Positions 38,995-48,600 of a DNA stretch of 64,000 bases are shown piece by piece. Position 1 is the first letter of the stretch, and the number at the start of each line of letters is the position of its first letter. The notes under the pieces were generated by a model. The model was given only the letters and a program-made list of their open reading frames with translations. It ran no database searches and had not been told where the DNA came from. Both the position numbers and the translations under genes were made by a program. The stretch lies in the NCBI RefSeq assembly GCF_012349115.1, contig NZ_PQIG01000073.1, positions 41,008 to 105,007 of the forward strand. The letters are read 5' to 3'. Source of the DNA: Rhizobium ruizarguesonis. GTDB taxonomy: Bacteria; Pseudomonadota; Alphaproteobacteria; Rhizobiales; Rhizobiaceae.

Positions 38995-39282
38995 CTATTT
39001 TACTTCAGTGACGGTCAGCTTGCCATTCACGCGTTCGGCGACGAACTCGATGTTCGAGCCTTCCTTCAGTCTTTCGAGCAGAGCCGAGTCTTCGATCCGG
39101 AAGACCATTGTCATCGCAGGCATGTCGAGGTTCTTCAGATCCTCATGCTTGATGGTGACCTTCTTCGCCTTGGCGTCTACCTTGTTGACGACACCCTTGG
39201 TGAATTCCTGGGCGAAAGCACCGAAGGCCGCGCTGGCAGAGAGCAGGGCGGCTAGGCTGATTTTGATTATGGCAGTTTTCAC
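38995..39282 (-). CDS. CusF-like periplasmic copper-binding protein
   Basis: 95 residues. It starts at GTG (39282) with AAAGGAG upstream. Signal peptide ends near GAFAQ. The small OB-like CusF domain shows VTIKHEDLKNLDMPAMTMVF, giving the His and Met ligands of the Cu(I)/Trp site family; the tryptophan is replaced by Phe or absent. It probably shuttles Cu in the periplasm. It lies in the copper operon between DUF411 and cupredoxin genes. Confidence 0.9.
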   Translation of the reverse strand: MKTAIIKISLAALLSASAAFGAFAQEFTKGVVNKVDAKAKKVTIKHEDLKNLDMPAMTMVFRIEDSALLERLKEGSNIEFVAERVNGKLTVTEVK

Positions 39283-39305
39283 GTTCGTGGCTCCTTTTTT
39301 GCGGA

Positions 39306-39785
39306 TTATTTCCCAGCGACGGTGACGTCGCCGTGCATGCCGGCTTCGTAGTGGCCGGGGATCAGGCAGGCGAACTTGAACTCGCCGTCGGTGGTGAACT
39401 TCCAGACGATCTCGCCGGATTGACCGGCCGGAAGGCGGATGGAATTGGCATCGGCATGTTCCATCTCGGGGAACTTCTCCATGACCTTCTTGTGCTCCAG
39501 AATCTTGTCCTCCTGATCGAGCACAAATTCGTGGTCGACGGTTCCGGCATTCTTGATCGCGATCTTGACTGTCTGCCCCTTGCGGACATTGAAGACGGCA
39601 GGGGTGAATATCATCCTCCCGTCTTCGGTTTCCTTCATCGTGACGCGGACCGTCTGCGTCGCCTTGGCCCTGTCGCCGGGTTCTCCAACAGCCATTTTTT
39701 CACCGTGGCCGCCGGCGTGATTGCCGGAAGCCAGGGCAGGGGTTGCGAGGGCGAACAGCGCCAGTGCCATTACAAAGTTCTTCAT
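39306..39785 (-). CDS. Exported cupredoxin (type 1 copper protein)
   Basis: 159 residues with signal peptide (cleavage after LASG region). The cupredoxin ligands are visible: His in VDHEFVLDQ, Cys and His in FACLIPGHYEAGM with Met at the end (C-x4-H-x4-M). A His-rich N-terminal stretch (GNHAGGHGEK) may bind extra metal. It may receive electrons or copper alongside the multicopper oxidase encoded next upstream, 34 bp away. Confidence 0.92.
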   Translation of the reverse strand: MKNFVMALALFALATPALASGNHAGGHGEKMAVGEPGDRAKATQTVRVTMKETEDGRMIFTPAVFNVRKGQTVKIAIKNAGTVDHEFVLDQEDKILEHKKVMEKFPEMEHADANSIRLPAGQSGEIVWKFTTDGEFKFACLIPGHYEAGMHGDVTVAGK

Positions 39786-39819
39786 GCGTAGATCCTTTTT
39801 GACGTGGGAGTTTTAGGCC

Positions 39820-41166
39820 TCAGCCGTTTGTCGGCTTCGGCGTGATTTGCGTCTTCGCGTCTTTGGTCCTGGTCGCGTCCGGTAGTTCGCCGGTCCACTC
39901 CCAGGCCTGTGTTCCCGGTGGGTTTTCGTACCAGCCGGGATCGGAGTAGTCGTCCGCCGAGATGCCCTCGCGGACCTTCACGACCGAGAACATGCCGCCC
40001 ATTTCGATCGGACCATGCGGCCCCCAGCCGGTCATCATGGGAACCGTGTTCTCGGGGATGGGCATTTCCATTTCGCCCATGTCGGCCATTCCTTTGGTGC
40101 CCATGGGCATGTATTCCGGCTGCAGCTTCCTGATCTTCTCGGCGACCTTCGACTTGTCCGCACCGATGAAGGTCGGGATGTCGTGACCCATGGCGTTCAT
40201 CGTATGGTGCGACTTGTGGCAGTGGATCGCCCAGTCGCCGAGGTACTTGGCATCGAACTCGTAGGCACGCATCGCGCCGACCGGGATGTCGATGCTGACC
40301 TCCGGCCACCGCGCTTCCGGCCGCACCCAGCCGCCGTCGGTACATGTCACTTCGAAATCGTAGCCGTGCATGTGGATCGGATGGTTCGTCATGGTGAGGT
40401 TGCCGGCCCGCACCCGCACCCTGTCGTTCCTGGAAACGACCAGCGGGCTGATGTCCGGAAACACGCGGCTGTTCCAGCACCACATGTTGAAGTCGGTCAT
40501 CTCCATGATCCGCGGCACATAGGAGCCGGGATCGATGTCGTAGGCGTTGAGCAGGAAGACAAAGTCGCGGTCGACGCGCATGAACGTCGGATCCTTGGGA
40601 TGGACGACGAAGAAGCCCATCATGCCCATGGCCATCTGCACCATCTCGTCGGAATGCGGGTGGTACATGAAAGTGCCGGATTTCACGAGGTCGAACTCGT
40701 AGACGTAGGTCTTGCCGACCGGAATGTGCGGCTGCGTCAGCCCGCCGACGCCGTCCATGCCCGATGGCACGAGCATCCCGTGCCAGTGGATCGTGGTGTG
40801 CTCCGGCAGCTTGTTCGTCACGAAGATGCGGACGCGGTCGCCTTCGACCGCCTCGATGGTCGGCCCCGGAGACTGTCCGTTGTAGCCCCAGAGATAGGCG
40901 GTCATGCCGTCTGCCATCTCGCGCTCGACTGGTTCGGCGACGAGGTGAAACTCCTTGACGCCGTTGTTCATCCTGTGGGGCAGGGTCCAGCCATTGAGGG
41001 TGACCACCGGCTGATAGTCCGGACCGGAGGCCGGGTGGAGTGGCGGCTGCATGTCCGCCGATTCCATTGTCGGTGCGTCGGGCAGGCCCATCGCCGACGT
41101 CTTCGTCCAGGCGGCTGCGGTGAGCAGAGTGGCGCTGGCTCCAAAAAGTTGTCGTCTGTTGAACAT
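39820..41166 (-). CDS. Tat-exported multicopper oxidase (copper oxidase, CopA-like)
   Basis: 448 residues from ATG 41166 (GAAAGGA upstream). The N-terminus MFNRRQLFGASATLLTAAAW is a twin-arginine signal. All four copper motifs are visible: TTIHWHGML, GTFMYHPHSDEM, NHPIHMHGYDFEV and AIHCHKSHHTMNAMG. A Met-rich segment lies near the C-terminus (GMADMGEMEMPIPE). It should oxidise Cu(I) to the less harmful Cu(II) in the periplasm. It is shorter than Pseudomonas CopA. Confidence 0.94.
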   Translation of the reverse strand: MFNRRQLFGASATLLTAAAWTKTSAMGLPDAPTMESADMQPPLHPASGPDYQPVVTLNGWTLPHRMNNGVKEFHLVAEPVEREMADGMTAYLWGYNGQSPGPTIEAVEGDRVRIFVTNKLPEHTTIHWHGMLVPSGMDGVGGLTQPHIPVGKTYVYEFDLVKSGTFMYHPHSDEMVQMAMGMMGFFVVHPKDPTFMRVDRDFVFLLNAYDIDPGSYVPRIMEMTDFNMWCWNSRVFPDISPLVVSRNDRVRVRAGNLTMTNHPIHMHGYDFEVTCTDGGWVRPEARWPEVSIDIPVGAMRAYEFDAKYLGDWAIHCHKSHHTMNAMGHDIPTFIGADKSKVAEKIRKLQPEYMPMGTKGMADMGEMEMPIPENTVPMMTGWGPHGPIEMGGMFSVVKVREGISADDYSDPGWYENPPGTQAWEWTGELPDATRTKDAKTQITPKPTNG

Positions 41167-41179
41167 GGTGTGTCCTTTC

Positions 41180-42646
41180 TCAATGACCGCCGCCAGCGCT
41201 GCTTTCGGAAGCAGCGGCGACCTCGGTCTCTGCCGACGCCTTCGTCGCGCCGCCGCCGTAGATCGCAGGCGCGAGGTTGGCTTCGGCCAGCCAGAAGTCG
41301 CGCTTTGCGTTGACGGAGAGCAGGATGGAGTTGATCTTGTCACGGGTGTCGGTGAGCAGCTCGAAGGTGTTCGAGATCATGCCGTTGTAGGTCAGCAGGG
41401 ATTCTTCCTCGACCTTGGTGCGCAGCGGTACGACGTCGTTGCGGTAGTGCCGCGCGATATCGTAGTTCGAGCGGTAGGCTTCGTATGCCGATCTCGCCTC
41501 CGACCGGACATTGACGGCCTTCTCCGCCAGCAGATTCGCCGCCCGCATGTATGCCACTTCAGCCTTGCGCATCCGGGCCTTACCCGTATCGAAGATCGGG
41601 ATTGCGAACTCCAGTTCGACCTGAGCGGTCGTCCTGGTCCTCTTCTCGTCGTCCTCGATTTCCCGTTCCGTTTCGAAGCCCGTCAGGATTTCGAGGTCGG
41701 TGACATGGCGCGTTGCTTCGGTCAGGCCATACGATCTGGCAGTGGCTTCGAGTTCGAGCTTTGCGACCTGGAGGTCTATCCGATTTCGGAGTGCTTCGGC
41801 CTCGATGGTGTCTCGCCTGACGACGGACTTGGGTAGCGGGGGCAGGCCGTTGGGAACCTGGTAGTCCAGGTCAGTGCCCCAGAGGCCCATCAGCCGCGTC
41901 AACTCCTCCTTGGCGAGACGGGCCGCCAGCCGGGCCTTCGCTGTCTCTCCGGCGAGTTCAGCAACGAACACATGTTCGCGGGCCTGGGTGCCCTTGGTCA
42001 TCGCACCGGTCTCGCCCAGCTTCTCCGCGAGCTCGGAAGCGGCGTCCGCCGCCTCCTGCGCGCGCTGCAGATGCCCGACGTTCTCCCAGGCCGCGACCGC
42101 GCCGATCCAGGCCCGCCGGGTGTCGGCGGCGACCTGAAGCGTCTGCACGGCCGCGGTCAGTTGCGACTGCCGAAAGCGAGTGTCGGCGATCGCGATATCC
42201 CTGTTCCTCGTGGCGAGCGCCAGGATGTTCGTCGTGATCATTCCCTCGATCGTCTTGAACGCCCCCAGCTCCGGCGTCCCCATGCCGGTCGTGCCGATGG
42301 AGACGGTCGGGTTGAGGAACATCGTCGACTGCCAGGCGTCAGCGGCGCTGTCGCCAAGATCGGCGTAGGCGGCCTGCAGACCCTTGTTGTTGAGCAGCGC
42401 GATCTGGACGGATGTTTCGACGTCGAGGGTCTTCCTTCGCGCGAGCAGACTTCTCACCTGCGCGGCCGCCGACCGGGCTTGGTTCTGGTTCTGGATCCAG
42501 ACGGTCTCTTTCGCCGTGACAGTGGCGGTCTTGTTGAAAACGGCGGTGAAGCCCGCTTCCTTGCTGGAATAGTCGGCGTCCGTGGCGCAGCCGCTCAACA
42601 CCAGCGGGAATATCAGCGCCACCATTGTTCTTCTAGGCTCGATCAT
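41180..42646 (-). CDS. TolC-type outer membrane efflux lipoprotein
   Basis: 488 residues. The lipobox FPLVLSGCATD (Cys20) marks it as a lipoprotein. The rest is an outer-membrane efflux (OEP) fold with long helices such as AVQTLQVAADTRRAWIGAV and KEELTRLMG. It resembles CusC-like proteins, yet no RND pump or membrane-fusion gene is adjacent. The C-terminus is SESSAGGGH. It overlaps the upstream small lipoprotein gene by four bases and sits 13 bp from copA-like gene. Confidence 0.9.
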   Translation of the reverse strand: MIEPRRTMVALIFPLVLSGCATDADYSSKEAGFTAVFNKTATVTAKETVWIQNQNQARSAAAQVRSLLARRKTLDVETSVQIALLNNKGLQAAYADLGDSAADAWQSTMFLNPTVSIGTTGMGTPELGAFKTIEGMITTNILALATRNRDIAIADTRFRQSQLTAAVQTLQVAADTRRAWIGAVAAWENVGHLQRAQEAADAASELAEKLGETGAMTKGTQAREHVFVAELAGETAKARLAARLAKEELTRLMGLWGTDLDYQVPNGLPPLPKSVVRRDTIEAEALRNRIDLQVAKLELEATARSYGLTEATRHVTDLEILTGFETEREIEDDEKRTRTTAQVELEFAIPIFDTGKARMRKAEVAYMRAANLLAEKAVNVRSEARSAYEAYRSNYDIARHYRNDVVPLRTKVEEESLLTYNGMISNTFELLTDTRDKINSILLSVNAKRDFWLAEANLAPAIYGGGATKASAETEVAAASESSAGGGH

Positions 42647-42870
42647 GAGGCGTCTCCATTCGCTGGAGACTGCAGATCGTTCAGTCTACGCCATGGCTTG
42701 GGGTCGACGGGCTGCCTGGTGACGTAGCCCGAGATCGGCGACCGGTATGCGGCCGGGCGCGCGGACGGCTGTTCGACCGCTGCGGGGGACGCCACCACGT
42801 CGGGAGGAAGCGTGGATGCGCAGCTGCCGACAAGAAGCGGCAGCCCCACCACGAAGAGCGAGGGTTTCAT
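42643..42870 (-). CDS. Small lipoprotein of the copper cluster (75 aa)
   Basis: 75 residues with a short signal and lipobox (LLVGSCAST, Cys17). The mature part is proline-rich and ends in a polar stretch (DPKPWRRLNDLQSPAN). It overlaps the TolC-type gene by ATGA, so the two are translationally coupled. Function unknown; it may help the outer-membrane factor. Confidence 0.75.
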   Translation of the reverse strand: MKPSLFVVGLPLLVGSCASTLPPDVVASPAAVEQPSARPAAYRSPISGYVTRQPVDPKPWRRLNDLQSPANGDAS

Positions 42871-42964
42871 TATGAAATTTCCGAATAAGAGATAGCCTAC
42901 GGTGCGCCCGCCCGAATGCGGGGCAGGCGACCGACTGGACCCGATCGAGCGGGCGCGTCTCTAT

Positions 42965-43363
42965 TCAGATATTGGGGGGACGGTGGAGAGGCGGAAGTTC
43001 CCCAAGGGTCGTCCGGTCGTCAATAAATTCCCGGATGGAATTCACGATGGGTCCGCCGACGTCGGGACCTTCACAAGTGATGCCAAGCCCGCCGCAGAAA
43101 TCCTTGCAGCATTCCTGCTTGACCAGCTTCGATACGCCATCGGCATCATTGGAGGTGTCGCCATGCGAATGGTCGTGACGGGCCGTCTGCGCCGTGTCGT
43201 GGCCCTCGTGGGACGGTGTCAGGTCCGAGGCGACGACGTCCAGCTTGGGAAACGAGGAGCCGTGCATCGCGGCGTTGGCATTCGACAGCGAGTACCCCGC
43301 CAGTGATACGATGATCACCAGCCGCATCATCAGGAGCAGCTTGCTCAATATGATTCGGTACAT
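42965..43363 (-). CDS. Exported His/Cys-rich protein, copper cluster
   Basis: About 132 residues from ATG 43363 (starts at 43372 and 43408 are also possible). A hydrophobic N-terminus (LLLMMRLVIIVSLAGYSLSN) is a signal or anchor. A His-rich stretch (SHEGHDTAQTARHDHSHGD) and a Cys cluster (ECCKDFCGGLGITC) point to metal binding. This pattern resembles small proteins found in copper resistance loci. No family is certain. The region 43364-43596 upstream shows no convincing gene. Confidence 0.65.
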   Translation of the reverse strand: MYRIILSKLLLMMRLVIIVSLAGYSLSNANAAMHGSSFPKLDVVASDLTPSHEGHDTAQTARHDHSHGDTSNDADGVSKLVKQECCKDFCGGLGITCEGPDVGGPIVNSIREFIDDRTTLGELPPLHRPPNI

Positions 43364-43596
43364 CTTGCCCATGCCCAACGAGCTACATGCAAAGCAGCTC
43401 GATTTCAATTGCCGACCTCTTTGTCCTCGATGTTCGGGTCCTTTATGTGGCGAACATCACGCAAGGCAGCCGGAATTGGTTCGATCGGAAGGTGAGGAGA
43501 GGGGCGAGGGCGGTGACGATATTGCCGATGCAGTCGGGGCCGGCGCTGGTTTCCAGTCAGCGAGGAGGCGCTCCAACATCCGTCCCTTTGGCCACT

Positions 43597-44100
43597 TTAC
43601 AGATTGTCGGCTGACCGCTTCCGGCGCGGCAGCAGCATCCGGTCGACCGTCTCGTCACGGACGACGAGCGTGTGCCAGATCGCCGCGGCGAGATGCAGCG
43701 CGACCATCGCCAGGATGATCCTCGACCCGACAACGTGGTACGGCGCAATCCCGAACCAGAAGTAGCTCGCGACGAATCCCATGCAGGCCTGTCCGATGAT
43801 TGCGGCGTAGAAGGCGTGATGAAGCGTCGCGGCGGCTCGCCCGGTCCATGTGCCGGGCGCGCCGGTCTCGGGCGGGTGAAGGACACGAAGAACCAGGCGT
43901 ACGCCCATCAACAGGCCGATCGCCATTCCCGCATAGTTGTGGAGCTGGTGTTGGAAGACGTCCGAAGGCGATGGCATCATCCCCATGTGGACGGCGTGGT
44001 GGATTCTCCCGATGCTGCCACCCGTCAGATACTGGACTGGCACCATGAGGGCGATCAGCCAGTGAAGCCCTATCTGGGCCAGCGAATAGCCACCTTTCAT
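43597..44100 (-). CDS. Cytochrome b561 family protein
   Basis: 167 residues from ATG 44100, with GAGAGGATTG just before. Four hydrophobic segments carry the family's haem-ligating histidines (QIGLHWLIALM, HQLHNYAGMAIGLL, ALHLAAAIWHTLVV). It likely transfers electrons across the inner membrane, from quinol to periplasmic acceptors. In this setting it may serve the copper proteins or the divergent cytochrome c'. Confidence 0.88.
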   Translation of the reverse strand: MKGGYSLAQIGLHWLIALMVPVQYLTGGSIGRIHHAVHMGMMPSPSDVFQHQLHNYAGMAIGLLMGVRLVLRVLHPPETGAPGTWTGRAAATLHHAFYAAIIGQACMGFVASYFWFGIAPYHVVGSRIILAMVALHLAAAIWHTLVVRDETVDRMLLPRRKRSADNL

Positions 44101-44288
44101 CAATCCTCTCCCAGCGAGAGCCGCAGACTAATCGGCGGCGGTTAACGCTTCCTGATCGGGCCGTTGCCAAGCCGCCACAGAAGGCTGCGCATAGCGCGCC
44201 GAGAGCTGCCGCAAGATGGCGGTGTGATCGGAGAGAGTGTTCGCCCTTTTGCTGCCCAGATGAGAACGGATATCGGTAAGCAAGCGGC

Positions 44289-44870
44289 ATGATCTTGGAT
44301 TCGGAACGCAGCTTTATGGGACGGACCATATTCGTGAACATATTCGGACTGCTCGCCGTCGTGGAAGCTGTGCTGATCACGGCAGTCCCCCTGCCGGCAG
44401 CCGAGGATGTCGTGGCTCTTCGGCAGGCGGACATGAAGGCCATGGCCGCGGCGGCAAAGACGATCTCCGGCATGTTCAAGGATCCGACGAGCTACAACGC
44501 TGCCGAGTTCAGGTGGGCTGCCGACACGATCCGCGAAAGGTCGGGCATCGTTCTCTCGGGACACTTCGCGTCCGAGACCGCCAGTCCTCAGTCGAAGGCC
44601 GGGCCGAACATCCTTAACGAGCGCGACCGGTTCGACCGTATCGCCAACGACCTGCGCGACTACGCCGTCGCACTGGATGCCGCCGCGCAGAAAAACCCCG
44701 GGCCGATGACTGCCAGCATGCGCATGAAGCCCGGAGAGGCCATGGGCGGCGGTCCTTTCGGTACTCACGTCCGCAACGAGCAGGAGCTGCTGGCAATGCC
44801 GGCGGAACACGCGTTCCACCTCATGCTCCAGACCTGCACGACCTGCCACGCCAAATTCAGGATGGAATAA
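44289..44870 (+). CDS. Cytochrome c' family protein
   Basis: 193 residues from ATG 44289 (a second ATG at 44313 may be the true start; neither has a strong ribosome binding site). A signal-like hydrophobic segment ends near LPAAEDV. The haem motif C-x2-C-H is at the C-terminus (QTCTTCHAKFRME, Cys183, Cys186, His187), the hallmark of four-helix cytochrome c'. It is periplasmic. It is divergent from the cytochrome b561 gene, a possible electron partner. Confidence 0.88.
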   Translation: MILDSERSFMGRTIFVNIFGLLAVVEAVLITAVPLPAAEDVVALRQADMKAMAAAAKTISGMFKDPTSYNAAEFRWAADTIRERSGIVLSGHFASETASPQSKAGPNILNERDRFDRIANDLRDYAVALDAAAQKNPGPMTASMRMKPGEAMGGGPFGTHVRNEQELLAMPAEHAFHLMLQTCTTCHAKFRME

Positions 44871-44942
44871 GGGCGATCATGCGGGACCGGGAATTGCTCG
44901 CCTTGTTCAAGCGTCCGACCTTTCAAGCACGCCTCATGCGCT

Positions 44943-45623
44943 TCAAACAGCCATGTTCGACGCTGCCGACATCACTTCCCGAGGGGCAGGACCGCCGAAC
45001 ATATGGCGGCCATCCTCCTCGACTTCGGTGAAACACCAGCGCACGACGCCATCCCGATCGAGCAGGAATTCGCCGACGAGTTGGCCGTGGCCGGTGGCGT
45101 TCATCTGCTTGTCATCCTCGGTAAATTCATAGCCATCCGCCTTGTCGAGGAATTCCATCGCTGCCATCAGGTCCATGGGCGCTGGAAGCTCGCCCGGCAT
45201 GTCGATGCGCATCGACGTCACCGCATCCATGCTGATCTTGTGCGGCCAGTCATTCTCGGCCTCGGTGAACTGAAGATTCGGCAGGCCGAAGGCCCTGTGC
45301 GATACCCGTTCCGGGTCCGAGGCCGCCAGCAGATTGGGAAGCGGATGGTAGCGGAAATAGAGACGGGCACGCTCGATCGGCGTGTTGACGACGGTCAGGC
45401 TGTCGATGCCTTTCTCCTGCAATGCGTCGGTGAGTTCCGCCATGGCGGCAATTTGCCGGCGACAGAACGGGCAATGCAATCCGCGGAACAACCCGACGAG
45501 CACCGGCTTCTGGCCGCGAAAATCGTCGATGGCGACCTTGCCCTGGCGGGTGATCGCATCCAGCACCACGTTCGGCGCGCGATCTCCCGGCTGCAATGGT
45601 CTTGCGGCGTGGTTCTCCTGCAT
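44943..45623 (-). CDS. Peroxiredoxin-like (AhpC/TSA) protein
   Basis: 226 residues from ATG 45623, preceded by GGAGGAACG. The thioredoxin-like fold has the redox centre FRGLHCPFCRRQIAAM (C-x2-C, about residues 52-55). The second half (FTEAENDWPHKISM) is an extension found in a subgroup of uncharacterised redoxins. No signal peptide, so cytoplasmic. A perfect palindrome at 45651-45669 lies 28 bp upstream and probably controls it. Confidence 0.85.
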   Translation of the reverse strand: MQENHAARPLQPGDRAPNVVLDAITRQGKVAIDDFRGQKPVLVGLFRGLHCPFCRRQIAAMAELTDALQEKGIDSLTVVNTPIERARLYFRYHPLPNLLAASDPERVSHRAFGLPNLQFTEAENDWPHKISMDAVTSMRIDMPGELPAPMDLMAAMEFLDKADGYEFTEDDKQMNATGHGQLVGEFLLDRDGVVRWCFTEVEEDGRHMFGGPAPREVMSAASNMAV

Positions 45624-45650
45624 GTTTCGTTCCTCCATTTATGTCTTTGA

Positions 45651-45669
45651 ATCGATTTGCCAAATCGAT
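45651..45669. promoter_or_regulatory. Perfect palindrome ATCGATTTG-C-CAAATCGAT
   Basis: A 9-bp perfect inverted repeat around one central base, 28 bp upstream of the peroxiredoxin-like gene and after the stop of the cyclase gene's neighbour. It is a candidate dimeric repressor site. No regulator gene is adjacent. Confidence 0.55.
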
Positions 45670-45697
45670 CTCCGGCGATCACTGCAACGAGGACAGG

Positions 45698-48600
45698 TCA
45701 GTCGAGAAACGGCAAGACGACGAGCGTGCCTGGATCGAGGTTGTGGCGGATGCACACATCCTGTGCCAGCGTGAAATACCGTTCCGCCTCGTCCATGTCG
45801 TCATGCTCAAGGCTGAGTGTCGCCAAGCCATCATAGCACGGAAAGAGCAGTTGCGGTTCATCAATTTCCTTCGCAACCTCAAGGGCTTCTTCGTAATACT
45901 TACGAGCTAGCTTCGGCTGCCCGTGGCATTGATGAATCTGGCCCAGCACGATCAGCGGCACGGAGAGATGGTCGCGCTGATCGAGCGCACGGTCGATTTC
46001 GACAGCCTTTTCCGCAGCCGGAACACCCTCGGCGGCGCAGCGATCGGTGAAGGTGCAGCAGGCAACTGCGAGGTTGGCGAGAAGGCGCGCCTGGAAGCCG
46101 AGATCGCCGATACGGGTCGCAAGCTCTAGTCCGCGCCGGCAGATCTTGATGGCGTTGGCCGGATCGACAATCGTGTAGAGAACGCCGAGGTTGGAATAGG
46201 CGCGGCAGGCAGCACTTTGCAGATCGGCCTTTTCGGCGACCGAGAGGCTGCGCTCCACTTCCTGCACGGCCTCGCGGCGACGTCCTAGCCGCGCAAAGGC
46301 CGCACCCTTGGTGTTCAGCGCCTCCGCCATCGCTCGCGCTGTCTCCCGTCCGGCCTCGGTGGTCCCGTCGATCGGCAGCGTTTGCAGGCATTGCAGTGCC
46401 TGCGTCGCCCACTCGGCGGCAGCGGCCTGATCCCCCATGCGGAAGGCCAGATGGCCGCGCTCCTGCAGGACATGTGCACGTTCGACCGGCGCATCGATTG
46501 TTGCGATTATCGCTTCGGCTTCGGCCAAATGTGTCTCCGCTTGATCGCGGCGTCCTGCATCGAGATGCAAACGGCCGACCTTGCGCAATATCCGCGCTGC
46601 GGCGATAGGGTTGTTGTTGCGGTGGATCGCAAGCGCTCGCTGATAGTGGATCAAGGCAGCGTCGCGCAGGCCGGCGGGACCGCAGAGATCGGCAAGACGC
46701 TCCAGCAGCGCGAGTTGCTCTGGTGTTACCTCCGCCTCGTTTGCGAAGGCCGCAAGGGCCTGACGGTAGAGGCGCATTGCATCATCATTGGCGTAGACCT
46801 TGCGCGCCAGATCGCCCGCCGCCATCAGATAGGTGGCGCCCTTGGCCTTTTCTGTGGTCAGGCTGAAGTGATGGCCGAGCTGCGCCAGGTGTTCCGGCCG
46901 GTCGGGCGCTAAGCCATATTGACGTTCCAGAACCTGACCGATCCGTCGATGAAGCTCCATGCGCCGCTGCAGCAGGAGATTGTGGTAGATGACGTCGTGC
47001 ATCAGCGTCTGGCTGAAGCGATAGCCCGGCGACCCTCCGGCATCCGGCCCGCGCAATTCCTCGATGATATTGGCATCGCAGAGATGATCCAATGCAGCAT
47101 CGATGGCGGCCGGGTCTGTGGCGATGGTGCGGAGCAGGGCGGTATCGAACTTCGGGCCGACCACCGCCGCCTCTTGCGCCAACCGTCTGATGTCCTGTGG
47201 CAGACGATCGACGCGGGCAAGCAACAGGGCCTGCAGGTTCACCGGGATATCGATATCCGTGTCTTCCGCTGCGACATGCCAGCGCTGGCCGTCATTGTGC
47301 AACGTGCCCATGTCGATCAGCACCCGAAGGATTTCTTCGATGAAAAGCGGATTGCCGCCGGCGCGGTCGAGGATGCGCTTGCGCATCGTTACCGGCAACT
47401 TGCCATGATCCACGCCAAAAAACGCAGCAAGCAGCTTCTGCCCGTCGGCCGCAAAGAGTGGGGCAAGACGCTGCACGGTGACGCTGACACGATTGGAGTC
47501 CAGTGGGTCGGTCTGCGATGTCGGCCGGTAGATCGCCAGCAGCATCAACCGGCTGCGCTCCAGCCGGTCCATCATGAAGCGAAGCACCTCCAGCGAGGCG
47601 GCGTCCGCCCAGTGCAGATCCTCGATGACAAGCAGCAGGGGACCTTGCGCCAGCCGCCGCTCGAAGACGGTTCGGACGGCATAGAAGATCTGCCGCCGCA
47701 ACTGCTCCGGCTCGATGTACCGCAACGCGCCATCGGGATCGCCGAGGCCGAGGACATGCAGAAAGAGCGGCAGAAGTCCCTCGACCTCTTCCTGCGTCAG
47801 GTCAAGCGCGCGGAACCCCGTTGCCAGCAATTGCCGCGCCCTGTCGAGATCGTCCCGCTCGCCGATGCCGTAGGCGCTACGCACGACCGCGCCGAGCGTG
47901 CCATAGGATTGTTCGCCGAGCGGAGAGCAGGTCGCTTTGCGGATGGCGAGGCCCTGGAAGCGGGCAGCACTGCCGGCAATCGCGACGAATTCGTTGACCA
48001 GCCGCGACTTGCCGATGCCCGCTTCGCCGATCAGGCGGACAAGTTGCGCCGCACCACCGCAGGCAAGGTCGAGGCATGTCAGCAACCGCGACATTTCCGT
48101 ATCCCGTCCGATCATCGGTGCCTGAAGGCCGAGACTTTCGAGCCCGCGCGCCGTATGCGGCGCTTCCGACAGCCCTGTCAGCCGATGGACAAGGACGTTT
48201 CCGCTTTTGCCGCGCAACGCCTGCGCGCCGAGACTCTCGAAGGCAAAGGCGTGGCGGGTGAGGCGATAGGTCAGCGGCCCGACAAGGATATCGTTTTCGC
48301 CGGCCATGGATTGCAGGCGTTGGGCGGTGTTCACCGTGTCGCCGGTCACGGAATAGGATTTTGCACTGACCGCACCGAAGCCGCCGGTGACGACAGGGCC
48401 GCTATTGATGCCGATATGCAGACGCAGCGGGACGCCGGCGCGGGCGTGCCAGCGCTCGCCGACTTGCGTCGCCCGACCGATCATATCAAGTGCGGCACCA
48501 AGCGCCCGGACCGGATCGTCCTCATGAGCGACCGGCGCGCCGAACAGCGCCAGCAGCGCATCGCCGACAAACTTGTCGACGAAGCCGCCATAAGCCTCGA

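Noticed and set aside
43443..43579. Possible small leftward gene between the b561 and His/Cys-rich genes
   Set aside because: Reads only 40 residues before a stop, is Pro/Ser-rich and has no homology.
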